Of a stretch of DNA of 64,000 bases, positions 1 through 10,227 are shown piece after piece (position 1 is the stretch's first letter; every line of letters begins with the position of its first letter). The position numbers were made by a program, and so were the translations under genes. Below the pieces are notes generated by a model. That model had not been told where the DNA came from. It searched no databases and saw nothing but the letters and a program-made list of their open reading frames with translations. Source of the DNA: Treponema sp. (lineage in GTDB: Bacteria > Spirochaetota > Spirochaetia > Treponematales > Treponemataceae); assembly GCA_024693045.1 (NCBI GenBank), contig JAILLQ010000037.1, forward strand, positions 25,673 through 89,672, given 5' to 3'.

Positions 1-1
1 T

Positions 2-1774
2 ATATCAAAGGAAACAATTGACGCTGTAAACAATACAGTTGATATTGTCAGCATTATCGGAGAATACACAAAGTTAACTGCTAGAGGAAATGACTGGTGG
101 GGTTGTTGTCCATTTCACGGAGAAAAAACAGCTTCTTTTCATGTTGATGCAGATAAAAAGTTTTATCATTGTTTTGGCTGTGGTGCTGGTGGAAATGTAA
201 TAAAATTTGTAATGGAGCAGGAAAAGCTTTCTTTTGCTGAAGCTGTAGAACTTTTAGCAAAAAAAAGTGGGATAACTGTTAAGTATGAAGCAGGGTACAA
301 TCCTGATAAAGAAGATCCTAAAATAAAACTTATTGACCAATATATCGAACTTTATACAAGAACCGGTTCTATGTTTCACTATCTTTTAACGGAAACGGAG
401 CAGGGGAAAGGTGCTTTGAAATATATAATGGACAGAGGCCTTAGCGAAGAAACTATAAAGAAATTTAAGCTGGGCTACGCACCAAAAGAAAGAAAGTGGT
501 TAAAAGATTTTCTATTAAAAAAGAATTTTAGTCAGGAATTCCTTTCAAATTCTGGCCTTTTTAGTAAAAAATATCCTGATATCGCTTTTTTTTCAAACCG
601 TTTAATTTTTCCTATTTTTAATCGTCAGGGGCAAATGGTAGCTTTTGGGGGCAGGCAATTAGATAATGATCCTAATAGCCCGAAATACCTGAACTCAGGT
701 GATTTGCTTCAGTACAAAAAAGGCGAAACTTTATATGCTTTTAATTTTGCAAAAAAAGCTATAAAGGAAAATAAAAAAGTTATTTTTTGCGAAGGGTATA
801 TGGACTGTATTGCCTACCATCAATGTGGTATTGAATATGCAGTAGCTCCCTTAGGAACATCTCTTACAGAAGATCAAATTAAAATAATAAAACCTTTTGT
901 CGAAGAAGTTCTGCTGTCATTTGATTCAGATGGAGCGGGCCAGAAAGCAACCTTAAGAGCTATCTATATGTTAAGAAAAGCTTCTCTTTCTGTCAGAGTT
1001 ATAAGAATTCAAGGTGGAAAAGACCCTGCTGAAATTATGCTAAATTTTGGCAAAGAAATATTGACGAATTCTGTTTCTAATGCTATATTGGATAGCGACT
1101 TTTTACTATCTAAACTAGGGAGAGAGTATCCTATTGATACACCAGAAGGGAAAATTCGTGCTTCGCTTGAATATTTCCCTTATTTGGACTCCCTGCAGTC
1201 GGATATATTAAAAGAGTCTTGTCTGGAACAGATGTGCCAGGCATTTAAGTTAAAGCCGGAGGCAGTAAAGAGGGATTATAATAATCGCGATCAAGCTCGA
1301 AACAGATTGAATATCCGGCAGCCAGATAAAAAAATCAGCCAGCCTATCAGAAGAAACCTAGAACTGGGCTGTATACTGGCAATAATAGCCGACCTGAACA
1401 AATATAACTTAATCCGAACAGAACTTTCATCCGATGATTTTGATGACCCTTTCGCCAAGCAGCTTTTTACTATTTTGGAAGAATGCTTTAAAGCTGATTC
1501 TTTGACATTGTCAACGATTTTATCGCGTTGCGAGGACTCTCGATTGTCCAATATGGTTACAGCCTCATTATCTGAGGGAGAATACAGTATCAATACTGAA
1601 GAGACTATTCGAGATGCCGTAAAGAGAATAAAAAGAAAATCTCTTGAAAAGCAGAGGGATAAAATAATGGAAAGAGTAAAAGATTTCCATTGTGTTACAG
1701 ACAGTGATAGGGAAGAACTTTCTAAGTTGATTTCAGAAAAAGTTAATTTGGATAAAAGAATTAAAAGTTTATAA
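2..1774 (+). CDS. dnaG: DNA primase DnaG, 5' end outside the window
   Basis: Makes the RNA primers for DNA replication. The reading frame is open from base 2, so the gene begins just before the window; 590 residues are visible. The N-terminal CHC2 zinc ribbon is present (CPFH at visible residues 36-39, CFGC at 57-60), followed by the DnaG catalytic core. The TOPRIM metal site is seen as EGYMD (about residue 264) and DSDGAG (about 308). A helical C-terminal part, probably the helicase-interaction domain, follows. An ATG at 212 lies after the zinc ribbon and would remove it, so it is not the real start. rpoD follows after 19 nt, the classic macromolecular-synthesis pairing. Confidence 0.97.
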   Translation: MSKETIDAVNNTVDIVSIIGEYTKLTARGNDWWGCCPFHGEKTASFHVDADKKFYHCFGCGAGGNVIKFVMEQEKLSFAEAVELLAKKSGITVKYEAGYNPDKEDPKIKLIDQYIELYTRTGSMFHYLLTETEQGKGALKYIMDRGLSEETIKKFKLGYAPKERKWLKDFLLKKNFSQEFLSNSGLFSKKYPDIAFFSNRLIFPIFNRQGQMVAFGGRQLDNDPNSPKYLNSGDLLQYKKGETLYAFNFAKKAIKENKKVIFCEGYMDCIAYHQCGIEYAVAPLGTSLTEDQIKIIKPFVEEVLLSFDSDGAGQKATLRAIYMLRKASLSVRVIRIQGGKDPAEIMLNFGKEILTNSVSNAILDSDFLLSKLGREYPIDTPEGKIRASLEYFPYLDSLQSDILKESCLEQMCQAFKLKPEAVKRDYNNRDQARNRLNIRQPDKKISQPIRRNLELGCILAIIADLNKYNLIRTELSSDDFDDPFAKQLFTILEECFKADSLTLSTILSRCEDSRLSNMVTASLSEGEYSINTEETIRDAVKRIKRKSLEKQRDKIMERVKDFHCVTDSDREELSKLISEKVNLDKRIKSL

Positions 1775-1793
1775 AAAATAAGGTGAGTTTGAA

Positions 1794-3590
1794 ATGGATC
1801 AGGAATTAAATCCTTCAATTCAGAAAATATTGGACTATGCATCTGGTAAATCTGTAATTACTTACGATGAAGTTACTGTTCTTGTTGGACAGGACTTTAT
1901 TAACTCTCCGGAATGGGAAACTGTTTTACAACTTCTAGCCAAGAAAGAAATTCAGTTAGTAGAACCTGGAATCGAAGAAGAAGACGATGATGTCGGAGTC
2001 GAGGATGATGAAGATGAATCTTTAATGGATTCAGATGATGAATCTGTTGATGATGAAGATCTTGAAAAAGATGATGATAAAGTTCGTCTTGTTAACGGAG
2101 ATAAAGATTCTAATGTTGACGATCCGATTCGCCTTTATCTTCGCGAAATAGGTAAAGAAAATCTTCTTACTGCTGAACAGGAAGTTACTCTTTCTAAAGA
2201 AATGGAAGACGGTAACAATATTATCAAGGAAGTTGTAATCAATTCTGGTATAATGATTCCAGAATTCTTTGACATTGCTTTAAAAGCCTTTACAAGAATA
2301 GACCAGCATGAACCTGGAAAAGCTCGTAAAGAAATTAACGAAGAAATGGCTGAAAAACGACGTCTCAAGAGTTGCTATGGGGAAATCATTAAGCCGGTTC
2401 TTCCTGAAATGAAACAGTATAAGCTTTTAAAGGATCAGATTTTTAAAACTGATCAGGTAAGCAAGATTTTTGCAGATCCTCAGCTTCTTGAACTTCGCAA
2501 TAAAATTCATACTCAGCTTCAGAAAACAGACATTCAGACAGAAGAATTAGATAAATTCACATCAAAATTCCTTGAGGCAACTAAAAAAATTGAAGAATAT
2601 CGCCAGAAGCAGGAAAAGAAAATGAAGGAACTTCGCATTTCAAATGCAAGTGAACTTCGTATGCTGGGACGAAGAATTTCTATGCGTTCTGAAGCAACAA
2701 AAATAGAAGAAGAACTCAATATGTCAACAGATGATATCCGTGATATTTATACACAGATTCAAAAAATTGACAGAAAGTTAAATCGTCTCGAATTTGAGTT
2801 TGAAAATACAATCGATGAAATTCAGGAAAAAGCAAAAGAAATTCGTCGTGGTGCAAAGATGATGGAAAAGGCAAAAAACCGCCTTATCAATGCAAACCTG
2901 CGTCTTGTAGTTTCTATTGCAAAAAAATATACAAACCGCGGTTTACAGTTCTTTGATTTGGTTCAGGAAGGTAACATCGGTCTTATAAAAGCTGTAGAGA
3001 AGTTTGAATATCGTAAGGGATTCAAATTTTCAACCTATGCGACATGGTGGATTAGACAAGCAATTACTCGTTCAATTTCTGACCAGGCAAGAACTATTCG
3101 TGTACCAGTTCACATGATTGAGCAGATTAATAAAGTTGTTCGTGAAAGTCGTCAGCTTATGCAGAAACTTGGTCGTGAACCTACTGATGAAGAAATTGCA
3201 CAGCAGCTGGGTTGGCCTTTAGCAAGAGTAAAACAGGTAAAAAATGTTGCTCGAGAACCTATTTCTTTGGAAACTCCAATAGGAGAAGAAGAAGATTCTT
3301 CACTGGGAGACTTCATCGAAGATAAGGAAGTTGAAAATCCTGCAACACAGACTTCTTACAAACTTCTTCAGGAACAACTTAGACAAGTTCTTGGAACTTT
3401 GCCTCCACGAGAACAGGAAGTTTTGAAGATGCGTTTCGGTTTGGACGATGGTTATTCGCTTACTCTTGAGGAAGTTGGACTATACTTCAATGTAACAAGG
3501 GAACGAATCCGACAGATTGAAGCTAAAGCCCTTCGAAGACTTCGCCATCCTCGCAGAGCAAATGGTCTTAGAGATTTTGTTGAAACCTAG
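1794..3590 (+). CDS. rpoD: RNA polymerase primary sigma factor RpoD (sigma-70)
   Basis: Housekeeping sigma factor, 598 aa. A short region 1.1-like N-terminus is followed by a very acidic stretch (residues about 60-100), then region 1.2 ([12 protein letters not shown]), a charged non-conserved insert, region 2 with the -10-recognition helix ([14 protein letters not shown]), region 3, and region 4.2 helix-turn-helix ([20 protein letters not shown]). An AAGGTGAG ribosome site lies 5-6 nt before the ATG. It is probably co-transcribed with dnaG. Region 2.4 and 4.2 residues are standard, which fits the TTGACA/TATAAT-like promoters seen elsewhere in the window. Confidence 0.98.
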   Translation: MDQELNPSIQKILDYASGKSVITYDEVTVLVGQDFINSPEWETVLQLLAKKEIQLVEPGIEEEDDDVGVEDDEDESLMDSDDESVDDEDLEKDDDKVRLVNGDKDSNVDDPIRLYLREIGKENLLTAEQEVTLSKEMEDGNNIIKEVVINSGIMIPEFFDIALKAFTRIDQHEPGKARKEINEEMAEKRRLKSCYGEIIKPVLPEMKQYKLLKDQIFKTDQVSKIFADPQLLELRNKIHTQLQKTDIQTEELDKFTSKFLEATKKIEEYRQKQEKKMKELRISNASELRMLGRRISMRSEATKIEEELNMSTDDIRDIYTQIQKIDRKLNRLEFEFENTIDEIQEKAKEIRRGAKMMEKAKNRLINANLRLVVSIAKKYTNRGLQFFDLVQEGNIGLIKAVEKFEYRKGFKFSTYATWWIRQAITRSISDQARTIRVPVHMIEQINKVVRESRQLMQKLGREPTDEEIAQQLGWPLARVKQVKNVAREPISLETPIGEEEDSSLGDFIEDKEVENPATQTSYKLLQEQLRQVLGTLPPREQEVLKMRFGLDDGYSLTLEEVGLYFNVTRERIRQIEAKALRRLRHPRRANGLRDFVET

Positions 3591-3661
3591 TTTTTTATCT
3601 TTATAGACAGAAAACTGTATTTAAGATAATATTTTACTAATTTACATATAAGGAATATGAA

Positions 3662-4552
3662 ATGGAAACTATTGAGATTTTTGACAGACTAAAAAGTCTT
3701 CAAGTTATTCTTGGAAGAAAGTATGAACTTGAATCAAAAATTGAAGAAGCTCCTAAACAATTGAGCTCTCAGGATGAACTTCTTTCTCGAATGAAAAAAG
3801 AATTCATTGAAAAAAACAAATCTTATGAAGAAGTTAAAGAAAAAGTAGCTCAGATAAAAACAGAACTTGATGCTTGTATTAAACTTCGTGAAGACAGCGA
3901 AAAAGCAATGGACAACATTACTACAAATCGTGAATTTGAAGTTCTTAGCAAGCAGATTTCTGATGCTTCCGACAAAGAAGCTAATTTGAGAAAAGACCTT
4001 CAAAAAGCAGAAGGTAGTCTTCTTGAATTAAATGATTCTATGAAAACAATGGAATCAATGATTAATTCTCAGGAAAGCGATTTTAATGCTAGTAAAGCAA
4101 CTTTGGATTCAGAAATGAATTCATATAAAGAAGAACTTGCTGGATTAAAGGTAAAGGAAGAAGAAATTACACCTGGTCTTGATCAGGAAATACTTTTTAA
4201 ATTCCAAAGAATTATCCAGAGAAATGCAGAAGGTATCGTTGCTGTTAAAAACGGAGTTTGTACTGGTTGTCACATGATTTTGCCAGCTCAGTTTGCAAAT
4301 GAAGTTCGTGATGGTAGTGAAATCTTGTTCTGTCCATATTGTAGCCGTATTCTTTTCTATGAAAAGGGAGATGATGAAGAAGAAAAAGCATTCTTCAATG
4401 CATCAGGCAGCTTGGCAGACTTTGAAGACGATTTCGGCGATGACGACTACGATGATGATTCTGATGATTACGATGTTGATGAAAACTCAGATGATATGTC
4501 TGACGATCAGGATGATGAAGACATCGATGAATCAGATGATTCTGAAAACTAG
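3662..4552 (+). CDS. coiled-coil C4-type zinc-ribbon protein with acidic tail
   Basis: A 296-aa protein of the zf-RING_7/C4-type zinc-ribbon family. Residues about 5-180 form a long antiparallel coiled coil; a zinc ribbon follows (CTGC about residue 200 and CPYC about 222). The last 60 residues are almost all Asp, Glu and Ser. Family members in other bacteria are often called putative nucleic-acid-binding or CT398-like proteins; the function here is not established. It sits between rpoD and rnpB. AAGGA at 3650-3654 serves as ribosome site. A possible promoter (TAGACA, GATAAT) lies in the 71-nt gap after rpoD. Confidence 0.88.
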   Translation: METIEIFDRLKSLQVILGRKYELESKIEEAPKQLSSQDELLSRMKKEFIEKNKSYEEVKEKVAQIKTELDACIKLREDSEKAMDNITTNREFEVLSKQISDASDKEANLRKDLQKAEGSLLELNDSMKTMESMINSQESDFNASKATLDSEMNSYKEELAGLKVKEEEITPGLDQEILFKFQRIIQRNAEGIVAVKNGVCTGCHMILPAQFANEVRDGSEILFCPYCSRILFYEKGDDEEEKAFFNASGSLADFEDDFGDDDYDDDSDDYDVDENSDDMSDDQDDEDIDESDDSEN

Positions 4553-4560
4553 GAATTAAT

Positions 4561-4950
4561 GCAGACAGGACTTAACCGCTCTTTATTTTCTGATGATAGA
4601 AAGGGAAAGGGAGGAAAGTCCGGGCTCCTTCGGAAAAGACGCCGGATAATTACCGGGCGAAAAAAGGTAGATGCAGATATTCTGTATATCCCTTCTTTTT
4701 GACAGATAGCGCAACAGAAATAAACCGCCTGCCTTGCAGGTAAGGGTGAAAAGGTGATGTAAGAGACCACCGTGTTTCTGGTAACAGAAATAGCTATGCA
4801 AGCCTCGTCTGGAGCAAAATTAAGCAAAAGTTTGGTATTCCGACCTTATACTTTGGGTAAATTGCTAAAGTCATTCAGTAATGAATGATTCGGATAGATG
4901 GTTAAGTATTGTTTACAATACGACAGAACTCGGCTTATTGTCCTGTCTGC
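4561..4950 (+). ncRNA. rnpB: RNase P RNA (M1-type, bacterial class A)
   Basis: Catalytic RNA that trims tRNA 5' leaders. The first 11 nt (GCAGACAGGAC) pair with the last 11 (GTCCTGTCTGC), forming helix P1, which fixes both ends. The universal P4 5' strand GAGGAAAGTCCGGGC is present near 4611, and the matching 3' strand ACAGAACTCGGCTTA near 4923. The P15 loop-like GGTAAGGGTGAAAAGG segment is near 4739. Length 390 nt is typical for class A. Neither an obvious promoter nor a terminator flanks it; it may be cut from a longer transcript. Confidence 0.96.
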
Positions 4951-4964
4951 TTTTATAAAAAAAG

Positions 4965-5906
4965 ATGGAAAAGAGTAATATAGTAAGACGGAAGTCAAAT
5001 TATCTAAAAAAAATAATTATCACCTTTTTATCAATCTCTGTTCTTATTATAGCAGTATTATTTCTTTCAAAACTAATCAATAAAAATTCACAAACCAGAG
5101 TTTCAGCTTCGGATGTAGTAAAAGCCTGGTCAATATATGATTACGAAGAAGTTTATAATCTTTCTTCTGTGCTATTAGAAAAAAATCCTATTAATAATTT
5201 AGCTTTGATTTATCACGGATATGCTTCATTTTATTTGGCACTAGCCCAATTAGATGCAACTTCGAGCCAGAATTATCTGGATGAAGCAATAAACTGTCTT
5301 AGAATTGCTTTATACGATTCAAAAAATAAAAATAGACCTCAAATCGAATACATTTTAGGAAAATCCTATTTCTATAAAAATACAGTATCTTCTTATTATT
5401 ACGCTGATTCTGCAATCAATTATTTAAACAGTGCAAAAGAGCACGGCTACAAGGCCGATGATATTTATGAATATCTGGGCTTGAGTTATGCTGCACTTAA
5501 TATGACGATGGAAAGTATTTCTGCTTTTACAGAGGCTCTGCTTGTAAGAGAATCTTTTTCTTTACTTCTTTCTATAGGTGAGCAGTATTATAAACTGGGA
5601 CAGTACAATATTGCTCGTCAATATTTATTTCGTATCATAAATGAATGCAAGGATGATGGACTTTTAAATAAAAGTTTAAATCTTCTTGGTTCAATTTTTA
5701 TAGAAGAAAAGAATTATTCAGAAGCAAAGAAAACTTTTGAATCAATTTTGCAAAAAAATCAAAATTCTGCTGACGCATACTATGGTCTTGGTGTAATATA
5801 TGAAAAGCAGGGCGATTTAGTAAAAGCTAGAGCAGAATGGAGAAAAGCCTTGAAATTGAATGTTAATCATTCAGAAGCAATGGCTAAATTTACAGCATAT
5901 AATTAA
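4965..5906 (+). CDS. membrane-anchored TPR-repeat protein
   Basis: A 313-aa protein with an N-terminal membrane anchor (residues about 15-38) and then tetratricopeptide repeats over residues 60-310; the clearest are ADAYYGLGVIYEKQGDLVKA-like near the C-terminus and a GYKADDIYEYLGLSYAALN unit in the middle. Orientation predicts a periplasmic or membrane-associated scaffold. It starts 14 nt after rnpB with no Shine-Dalgarno, but a TATAAA sits 5 nt before the ATG. mreB follows after 21 nt with a good GGGAGG site, so it may be read together with the cell-shape genes. Exact role unknown. Confidence 0.85.
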   Translation: MEKSNIVRRKSNYLKKIIITFLSISVLIIAVLFLSKLINKNSQTRVSASDVVKAWSIYDYEEVYNLSSVLLEKNPINNLALIYHGYASFYLALAQLDATSSQNYLDEAINCLRIALYDSKNKNRPQIEYILGKSYFYKNTVSSYYYADSAINYLNSAKEHGYKADDIYEYLGLSYAALNMTMESISAFTEALLVRESFSLLLSIGEQYYKLGQYNIARQYLFRIINECKDDGLLNKSLNLLGSIFIEEKNYSEAKKTFESILQKNQNSADAYYGLGVIYEKQGDLVKARAEWRKALKLNVNHSEAMAKFTAYN

Positions 5907-5927
5907 TTTAAAAATCCGGGAGGATTT

Positions 5928-6965
5928 ATGGGATTTTTTGATAGATTTTCGACTGATATTGGTATTGATCTTGGAACTTGTAACACATTGATTTATGTTC
6001 GTGGCAAAGGAATTGTTGTTGACGAACCATCTGTTGTTGCAGTTGAAAAAGGAACAAAAAGAATTCTTGCAGTAGGTGCAGAAGCAAAAAATATGCTTGA
6101 AAAAACACCTAGTAATATTATTGCAATTAGACCTCTTTCTGATGGTGTTATTTCTGATATAGACAGCACAGAAAGAATGATTAAATATTTTATTCAAAAA
6201 ATTACACCTCGACATCAGTTATTTAAATCAACTCGTATGAAAATTGGTATTCCTTCATGTATTACTGATGTAGAAAGACGCGCTGTAATTGAAGCAGCTT
6301 TGAAAGCTGGCGCAAAGGAAGTTGAAGTTATTGCAGAGTCTTTGGCTGCCGCTATCGGAGCTAAAATTCCAATTTACGAACCAGCAGGTCATATGGTTTG
6401 CGACATTGGTGGTGGTACTGCAGAAGTTTCTGTAATTTCACTTGGTGGAATGGTAGTAACTAGTTCAATTCGCGTAGGTGGTGATAAATTTAACGATGCT
6501 CTTGTAAAACATGTTAAGAGTGTTCATAACCTTATCATCGGTCACCAGGCTGCAGAAAGACTTAAGATTCAGATTGGAAATGCAACTCCAGACAAGACAA
6601 TCGAAAAAATGGAACTTAAAGGTACTGATGCTATAACAGGTCTTCCAAGACGACTTGAAATTGATAGTGTTGAAGTTCGAGAAGCATTAAAAGAACCTGT
6701 CAAAATGATTGTCGAAGAAATTAAAAATGTAATCAGCCAGACACCGCCAGAGCTTGCTTCAGATATTATCGATCGTGGTATCGTAATGACCGGTGGTGGA
6801 TCAATGTTAAAAGGTCTTCCAAAACTTATTTCAAAAGAAACTGGAGTTCCTGTAATTCTTGTTGAAAATCCACTTGAATGTGTAGCTTTGGGAGCTGGAG
6901 AAGCATTCGAATTATTTAGAGATATGTCATCTGACCGCTCAGTATACGATAGTTTGAACGACTAG
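5928..6965 (+). CDS. mreB: rod-shape actin homologue MreB
   Basis: Bacterial actin that guides the elongasome. The full length of 345 aa is normal. Phosphate 1 loop GIDLGTCNTLIY at residues about 11-22, phosphate 2 DIGGGTAEVSVISLGG about 160-175, and the adenosine loop TGGGSMLKGL about 288-297 are all intact. A strong GGGAGG ribosome site precedes the ATG. It heads the run mreB-mreC-mreD-mrdA-rodA with gaps or overlaps of only a few nt, so these are one transcription unit. The protein acts at the inner face of the cytoplasmic membrane, coordinating lateral peptidoglycan synthesis. Confidence 0.98.
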   Translation: MGFFDRFSTDIGIDLGTCNTLIYVRGKGIVVDEPSVVAVEKGTKRILAVGAEAKNMLEKTPSNIIAIRPLSDGVISDIDSTERMIKYFIQKITPRHQLFKSTRMKIGIPSCITDVERRAVIEAALKAGAKEVEVIAESLAAAIGAKIPIYEPAGHMVCDIGGGTAEVSVISLGGMVVTSSIRVGGDKFNDALVKHVKSVHNLIIGHQAAERLKIQIGNATPDKTIEKMELKGTDAITGLPRRLEIDSVEVREALKEPVKMIVEEIKNVISQTPPELASDIIDRGIVMTGGGSMLKGLPKLISKETGVPVILVENPLECVALGAGEAFELFRDMSSDRSVYDSLND

Positions 6966-6969
6966 TATT

Positions 6970-7836
6970 ATGGCTGCAAATAATAGATTTTCTTTTAAGC
7001 TACCTGAATTTCTCTTAGTTTTATTCATAATTTTTTCCGGAATTATGCTTACTTTTAGTTCCGGTAGTTTTGTATTGAACTTTAAAAATATTGGATTTTC
7101 AATACTAGGTGGATTTCAGAACATAACTCATTCTGTCGTTTTTGGTATTGGGTCTTCTTTTGATGCTGTTAGGGAACTTTCTCAGTTACGAAAGGATTAC
7201 GAGGAACTTACAAAGAAGCTTTCCGATTACGAACAGATGCGTCGTTCTAATGCTGATATCCGTAAGGAAAATGAACGCTTAAAAGAACAGTTGGGTTTTA
7301 CAAACTCAATGGAAGAAAAGAACTATCCTGCTAGAATTATAGCTAGGGATAGTGATAATCTTTATGCATCTCTTACAATTGATAAGGGAAGTGTTCATGG
7401 TATTAAGAAAAACATGCCAGTTATCGCCTATCAGAATGGTAATTCAGGCCTAGTTGGTAAAGTTGTTCAGGTTGGTGCTTTTAACAGTCTTGTTATGCCA
7501 ATTTATAACCTAAACTGCACAGTATCTTGTAGAATACAGAATACACGAGATTTAGGTCTAGTTACCGGAAACGGCAATTCTGAAGCAGCCTTAAAATTAC
7601 AGTACATTCGTAAAAGAGTTTTAGAAGATTTACACTATGGTGATATTGTTGTAACTTCCGGAGAAAACAATAACTATATGAATGATATCGCTGTAGGAAC
7701 AATTTCTAAAATTACAACAGTAACTTATAACTCTCTCCTGGATATTGAATTAACTCCGGTAATAGATTTTTCTAGACTGGAAAATGTAGTTGTTGTAAAC
7801 ATGAGGGAAATCAACGAGGAAAAAAGTAGGAAATGA
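6970..7836 (+). CDS. mreC: rod-shape determining protein MreC
   Basis: 288 aa, within the usual MreC range. One transmembrane helix (residues about 13-33) is followed by a coiled coil (about 70-110) and the two-barrel periplasmic domain with YPARIIARDSDNLYASLTIDKG and the VVTSGENNNYMNDIAVGTI-type segment. MreC links MreB and MreD to the class B penicillin-binding protein. The start is 4 nt after the mreB stop; its stop overlaps the mreD start by 4 nt (ATGA), indicating translational coupling. Confidence 0.95.
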   Translation: MAANNRFSFKLPEFLLVLFIIFSGIMLTFSSGSFVLNFKNIGFSILGGFQNITHSVVFGIGSSFDAVRELSQLRKDYEELTKKLSDYEQMRRSNADIRKENERLKEQLGFTNSMEEKNYPARIIARDSDNLYASLTIDKGSVHGIKKNMPVIAYQNGNSGLVGKVVQVGAFNSLVMPIYNLNCTVSCRIQNTRDLGLVTGNGNSEAALKLQYIRKRVLEDLHYGDIVVTSGENNNYMNDIAVGTISKITTVTYNSLLDIELTPVIDFSRLENVVVVNMREINEEKSRK

Positions 7837-8339
7837 CAAAATCAATATTTTTTTCTGTAATAATTTTATTAGTAATAAGTGTTTTCGATTCTGCAATTCT
7901 TTCTAATATTACTTTTTTGCCAGCCGTTCCAGATTTTCTTATGCTGGCCGTAATTTATATGTCATTGAAGAACGGAAGAGGTTATGGAACTACAGTTGGA
8001 TTTATTTCAGGCTTGTTCTGGGATTCTCTAACCGGCTGTCCCTTTGGTTTTAATTGTCTTTTAAGATCTCTTCTTGGTTATTTCCCAGGTTTTTTCTCTA
8101 AAACTATAAATTATTCAGGCTTTTTTATCCCAGCAGCCTTTGGACTTTTGGCAACTATATCAAAAATTTTTGCAACATGGATAATTTCATTATTTTATCC
8201 AAACTTAATTGTTAATTATGACATTTTAAGTTTTTCTTTACTCTTCGAATTATTGTGCAATACTTTCTTAGCTCCTTTAGTTTTCAAAATTCTTGGTTAT
8301 TTTTCTAAGTATTTTACTTTAAATGATGGAGAAATATAA
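7833..8339 (+). CDS. mreD: rod-shape determining protein MreD
   Basis: A 168-aa integral membrane protein with about five hydrophobic helices, as typical for MreD. The motif region around GFISGLFWDSLTGCPFGFNCL (residues about 55-75) matches the conserved loop of the family. It overlaps mreC by 4 nt and its last stop base is the first base of mrdA, so expression is coupled on both sides. Role: membrane partner of MreC in the elongasome. Confidence 0.92.
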   Translation: MTKSIFFSVIILLVISVFDSAILSNITFLPAVPDFLMLAVIYMSLKNGRGYGTTVGFISGLFWDSLTGCPFGFNCLLRSLLGYFPGFFSKTINYSGFFIPAAFGLLATISKIFATWIISLFYPNLIVNYDILSFSLLFELLCNTFLAPLVFKILGYFSKYFTLNDGEI

Positions 8340-10222
8340 TGTCTTTTAGAAATACTCGTTCAGCTCGAAACTCATCAATTGATAGAAACACCCGAGTTTT
8401 GTTTTTAGCGGTATTTTTGACATTTTCTTTTGCATTTTATTTATATAAACTTTTTTCCTTGCAAATTGTTCAGGGTAATGAATATCGATCAAAATCAAAA
8501 ACTATTTCAAGTCAAGTTAATACAATTCCTGCTCAGAGGGGAGAAATTTTTGACAGAAATGCAAAACTCCCAATGGTAATTAACACAGAATCTTTTGCTG
8601 TTGAAATTACACCTGGAGAAATTCCTTCTGGACATTATGATACTGTTGCGACAAAACTTGCATCAATGCTTGGAATTTCAAAATTCGACATCGATAAAAA
8701 AGTTCCTTCTTCAATAAGAAGATCTTATACAACAATTCAAATCCGTTCAAATGTACCTTTTTCTGTGATTTCAAATATTGCAGAAAATAAAACTGATTTA
8801 CCAGGAGTTTCATGGGTATCCAAGCCTATTAGAAACTATGTTGAAACAGGTTCTCTTTCTCACGTAATTGGTTATGTTGGTGATATTACAAAAGAAGAAA
8901 TGAACGTTATGTTCAACAAAGGATACACCCGCAAAAGTATTGTTGGTAAAACAGGCATTGAAAAACAATATGACTCCCTTTTACAGGGGATTCCTGGGCA
9001 GGAAAGCCGAACTGTAGATGTAAGAGGCCGTATTATTTCTGATACTCCTATTATTACTCCACCTCAGATGGGAAAGAATCTGGTTCTTACAATTGATTCA
9101 GATATTCAAAAACTTGCAGAAAAAACTTTAGGAAACCGAGTAGGGGCAGTTGTAGTCTTAAAGCCTTCTAATGGTGAAATTCTTGCAATGGTATCCTACC
9201 CATATTATGACGCAAATATCTTTAACACCGATGAAGCCGGTGAATATTACCAGACTTTAATCGAAGATGAAAAAAATCAGCCTTTAGTAAACCGTGTTGT
9301 TAATGCGGTTTATCCACCAGCTTCGACATTCAAAATAATTATGAGTGCTGCCATGCTCCAGGAAGATGTATTTCCTATCAACAAAAAAATTGAATGTAAG
9401 GGATACCTACGATATGGTGGACGAGTATTCCATTGCCACGTTCATGCTCCCGGTCATGGCTGGCTGGATATGAATGGTGGTTTAGGGCAGTCCTGTGACG
9501 TATATTACTGGACTATTGGTCGAGATTATCTAGGAATAAGTAAAATTGCTGCCTATGCAAAAGAGTTTGGATTTGGTCAAAGCGCTCAAATTGACCTTCC
9601 TAGCCAGCAAACAGGTTTCGTTCCTACTGCAGAATGGAAGGAACGCCGCTATCATGAAAAGTGGCTTGGTGGTGATACTATGTCTGCTTCAATCGGGCAG
9701 GGCTACATGCTTGCAACACCTTTACAGGTTGCAAATATGGCTGCCATGGTAACTAATGAAGGTATAATTTACAAACCTCACTTATTAAAAGAGGTTAGAA
9801 ATCCAGTTACTAACGAAAAAGAAAAAGAAATTGAACGAGAAGTTTTGTTCAAATCGAATATTTCACCTGAAGTGTGGAAAAAGGTAAAAGAAGCTATGCT
9901 TTTTACCATTACTGACGGTACACCTCAGTATCCTATGCACAATAAGATTGTACAGGCAGCCGGAAAAACAGGTACAGCCGAAGTAGCTCCATACAAAACC
10001 AGCTGGCACTCCTGGATGGTAGCTTATGCTCCTTATGATGCTCCTGTTGAAGATCAGGTGGTTGTAGCGACTATTGTCGAAGCCTGTAACCCATGGGAAT
10101 GGTGGTCTCCTTACGCAACAAATATTATTCTTCAGGGAATATTTGCAAAACAGACTTACGAAGAAGCTGTACAGGCCCTTGGATTCAATTATCTTATGAA
10201 AAATCGAGCAAGACAGGAGTAG
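8339..10222 (+). CDS. mrdA: penicillin-binding protein 2 (elongasome transpeptidase)
   Basis: Class B PBP of 627 aa that cross-links peptidoglycan during lateral growth. A signal-anchor helix lies at residues about 20-42, followed by the dimerisation domain (RGEIFDRN near residue 62) and the transpeptidase domain. Active-site motifs: STFK with the catalytic Ser near residue 329, SCD near 384 in the SxN position, and KTGTAE near 543. Adjacent rodA supplies the partner glycosyltransferase. The start ATG overlaps the mreD stop by one base. Confidence 0.96.
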   Translation: MSFRNTRSARNSSIDRNTRVLFLAVFLTFSFAFYLYKLFSLQIVQGNEYRSKSKTISSQVNTIPAQRGEIFDRNAKLPMVINTESFAVEITPGEIPSGHYDTVATKLASMLGISKFDIDKKVPSSIRRSYTTIQIRSNVPFSVISNIAENKTDLPGVSWVSKPIRNYVETGSLSHVIGYVGDITKEEMNVMFNKGYTRKSIVGKTGIEKQYDSLLQGIPGQESRTVDVRGRIISDTPIITPPQMGKNLVLTIDSDIQKLAEKTLGNRVGAVVVLKPSNGEILAMVSYPYYDANIFNTDEAGEYYQTLIEDEKNQPLVNRVVNAVYPPASTFKIIMSAAMLQEDVFPINKKIECKGYLRYGGRVFHCHVHAPGHGWLDMNGGLGQSCDVYYWTIGRDYLGISKIAAYAKEFGFGQSAQIDLPSQQTGFVPTAEWKERRYHEKWLGGDTMSASIGQGYMLATPLQVANMAAMVTNEGIIYKPHLLKEVRNPVTNEKEKEIEREVLFKSNISPEVWKKVKEAMLFTITDGTPQYPMHNKIVQAAGKTGTAEVAPYKTSWHSWMVAYAPYDAPVEDQVVVATIVEACNPWEWWSPYATNIILQGIFAKQTYEEAVQALGFNYLMKNRARQE

Positions 10223-10227
10223 AGGAT

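Noticed and set aside
1291..1842. 183-codon open frame on the minus strand across dnaG and the rpoD start
   Set aside because: Shadow of dnaG; no ribosome site, composition unlike a gene, overlaps two certain genes.
4549..4827. 92-codon minus-strand frame
   Set aside because: Lies on rnpB, whose RNA structure explains the sequence.
5871..6215. 114-codon minus-strand frame rich in Cys and Asn
   Set aside because: Complement of the mreB start; low-complexity shadow.
10093..10227. Longer N-terminus for RodA
   Set aside because: It would lie wholly inside mrdA and lacks a ribosome site; the ATG at 10228 has both the site and the family N-terminus.
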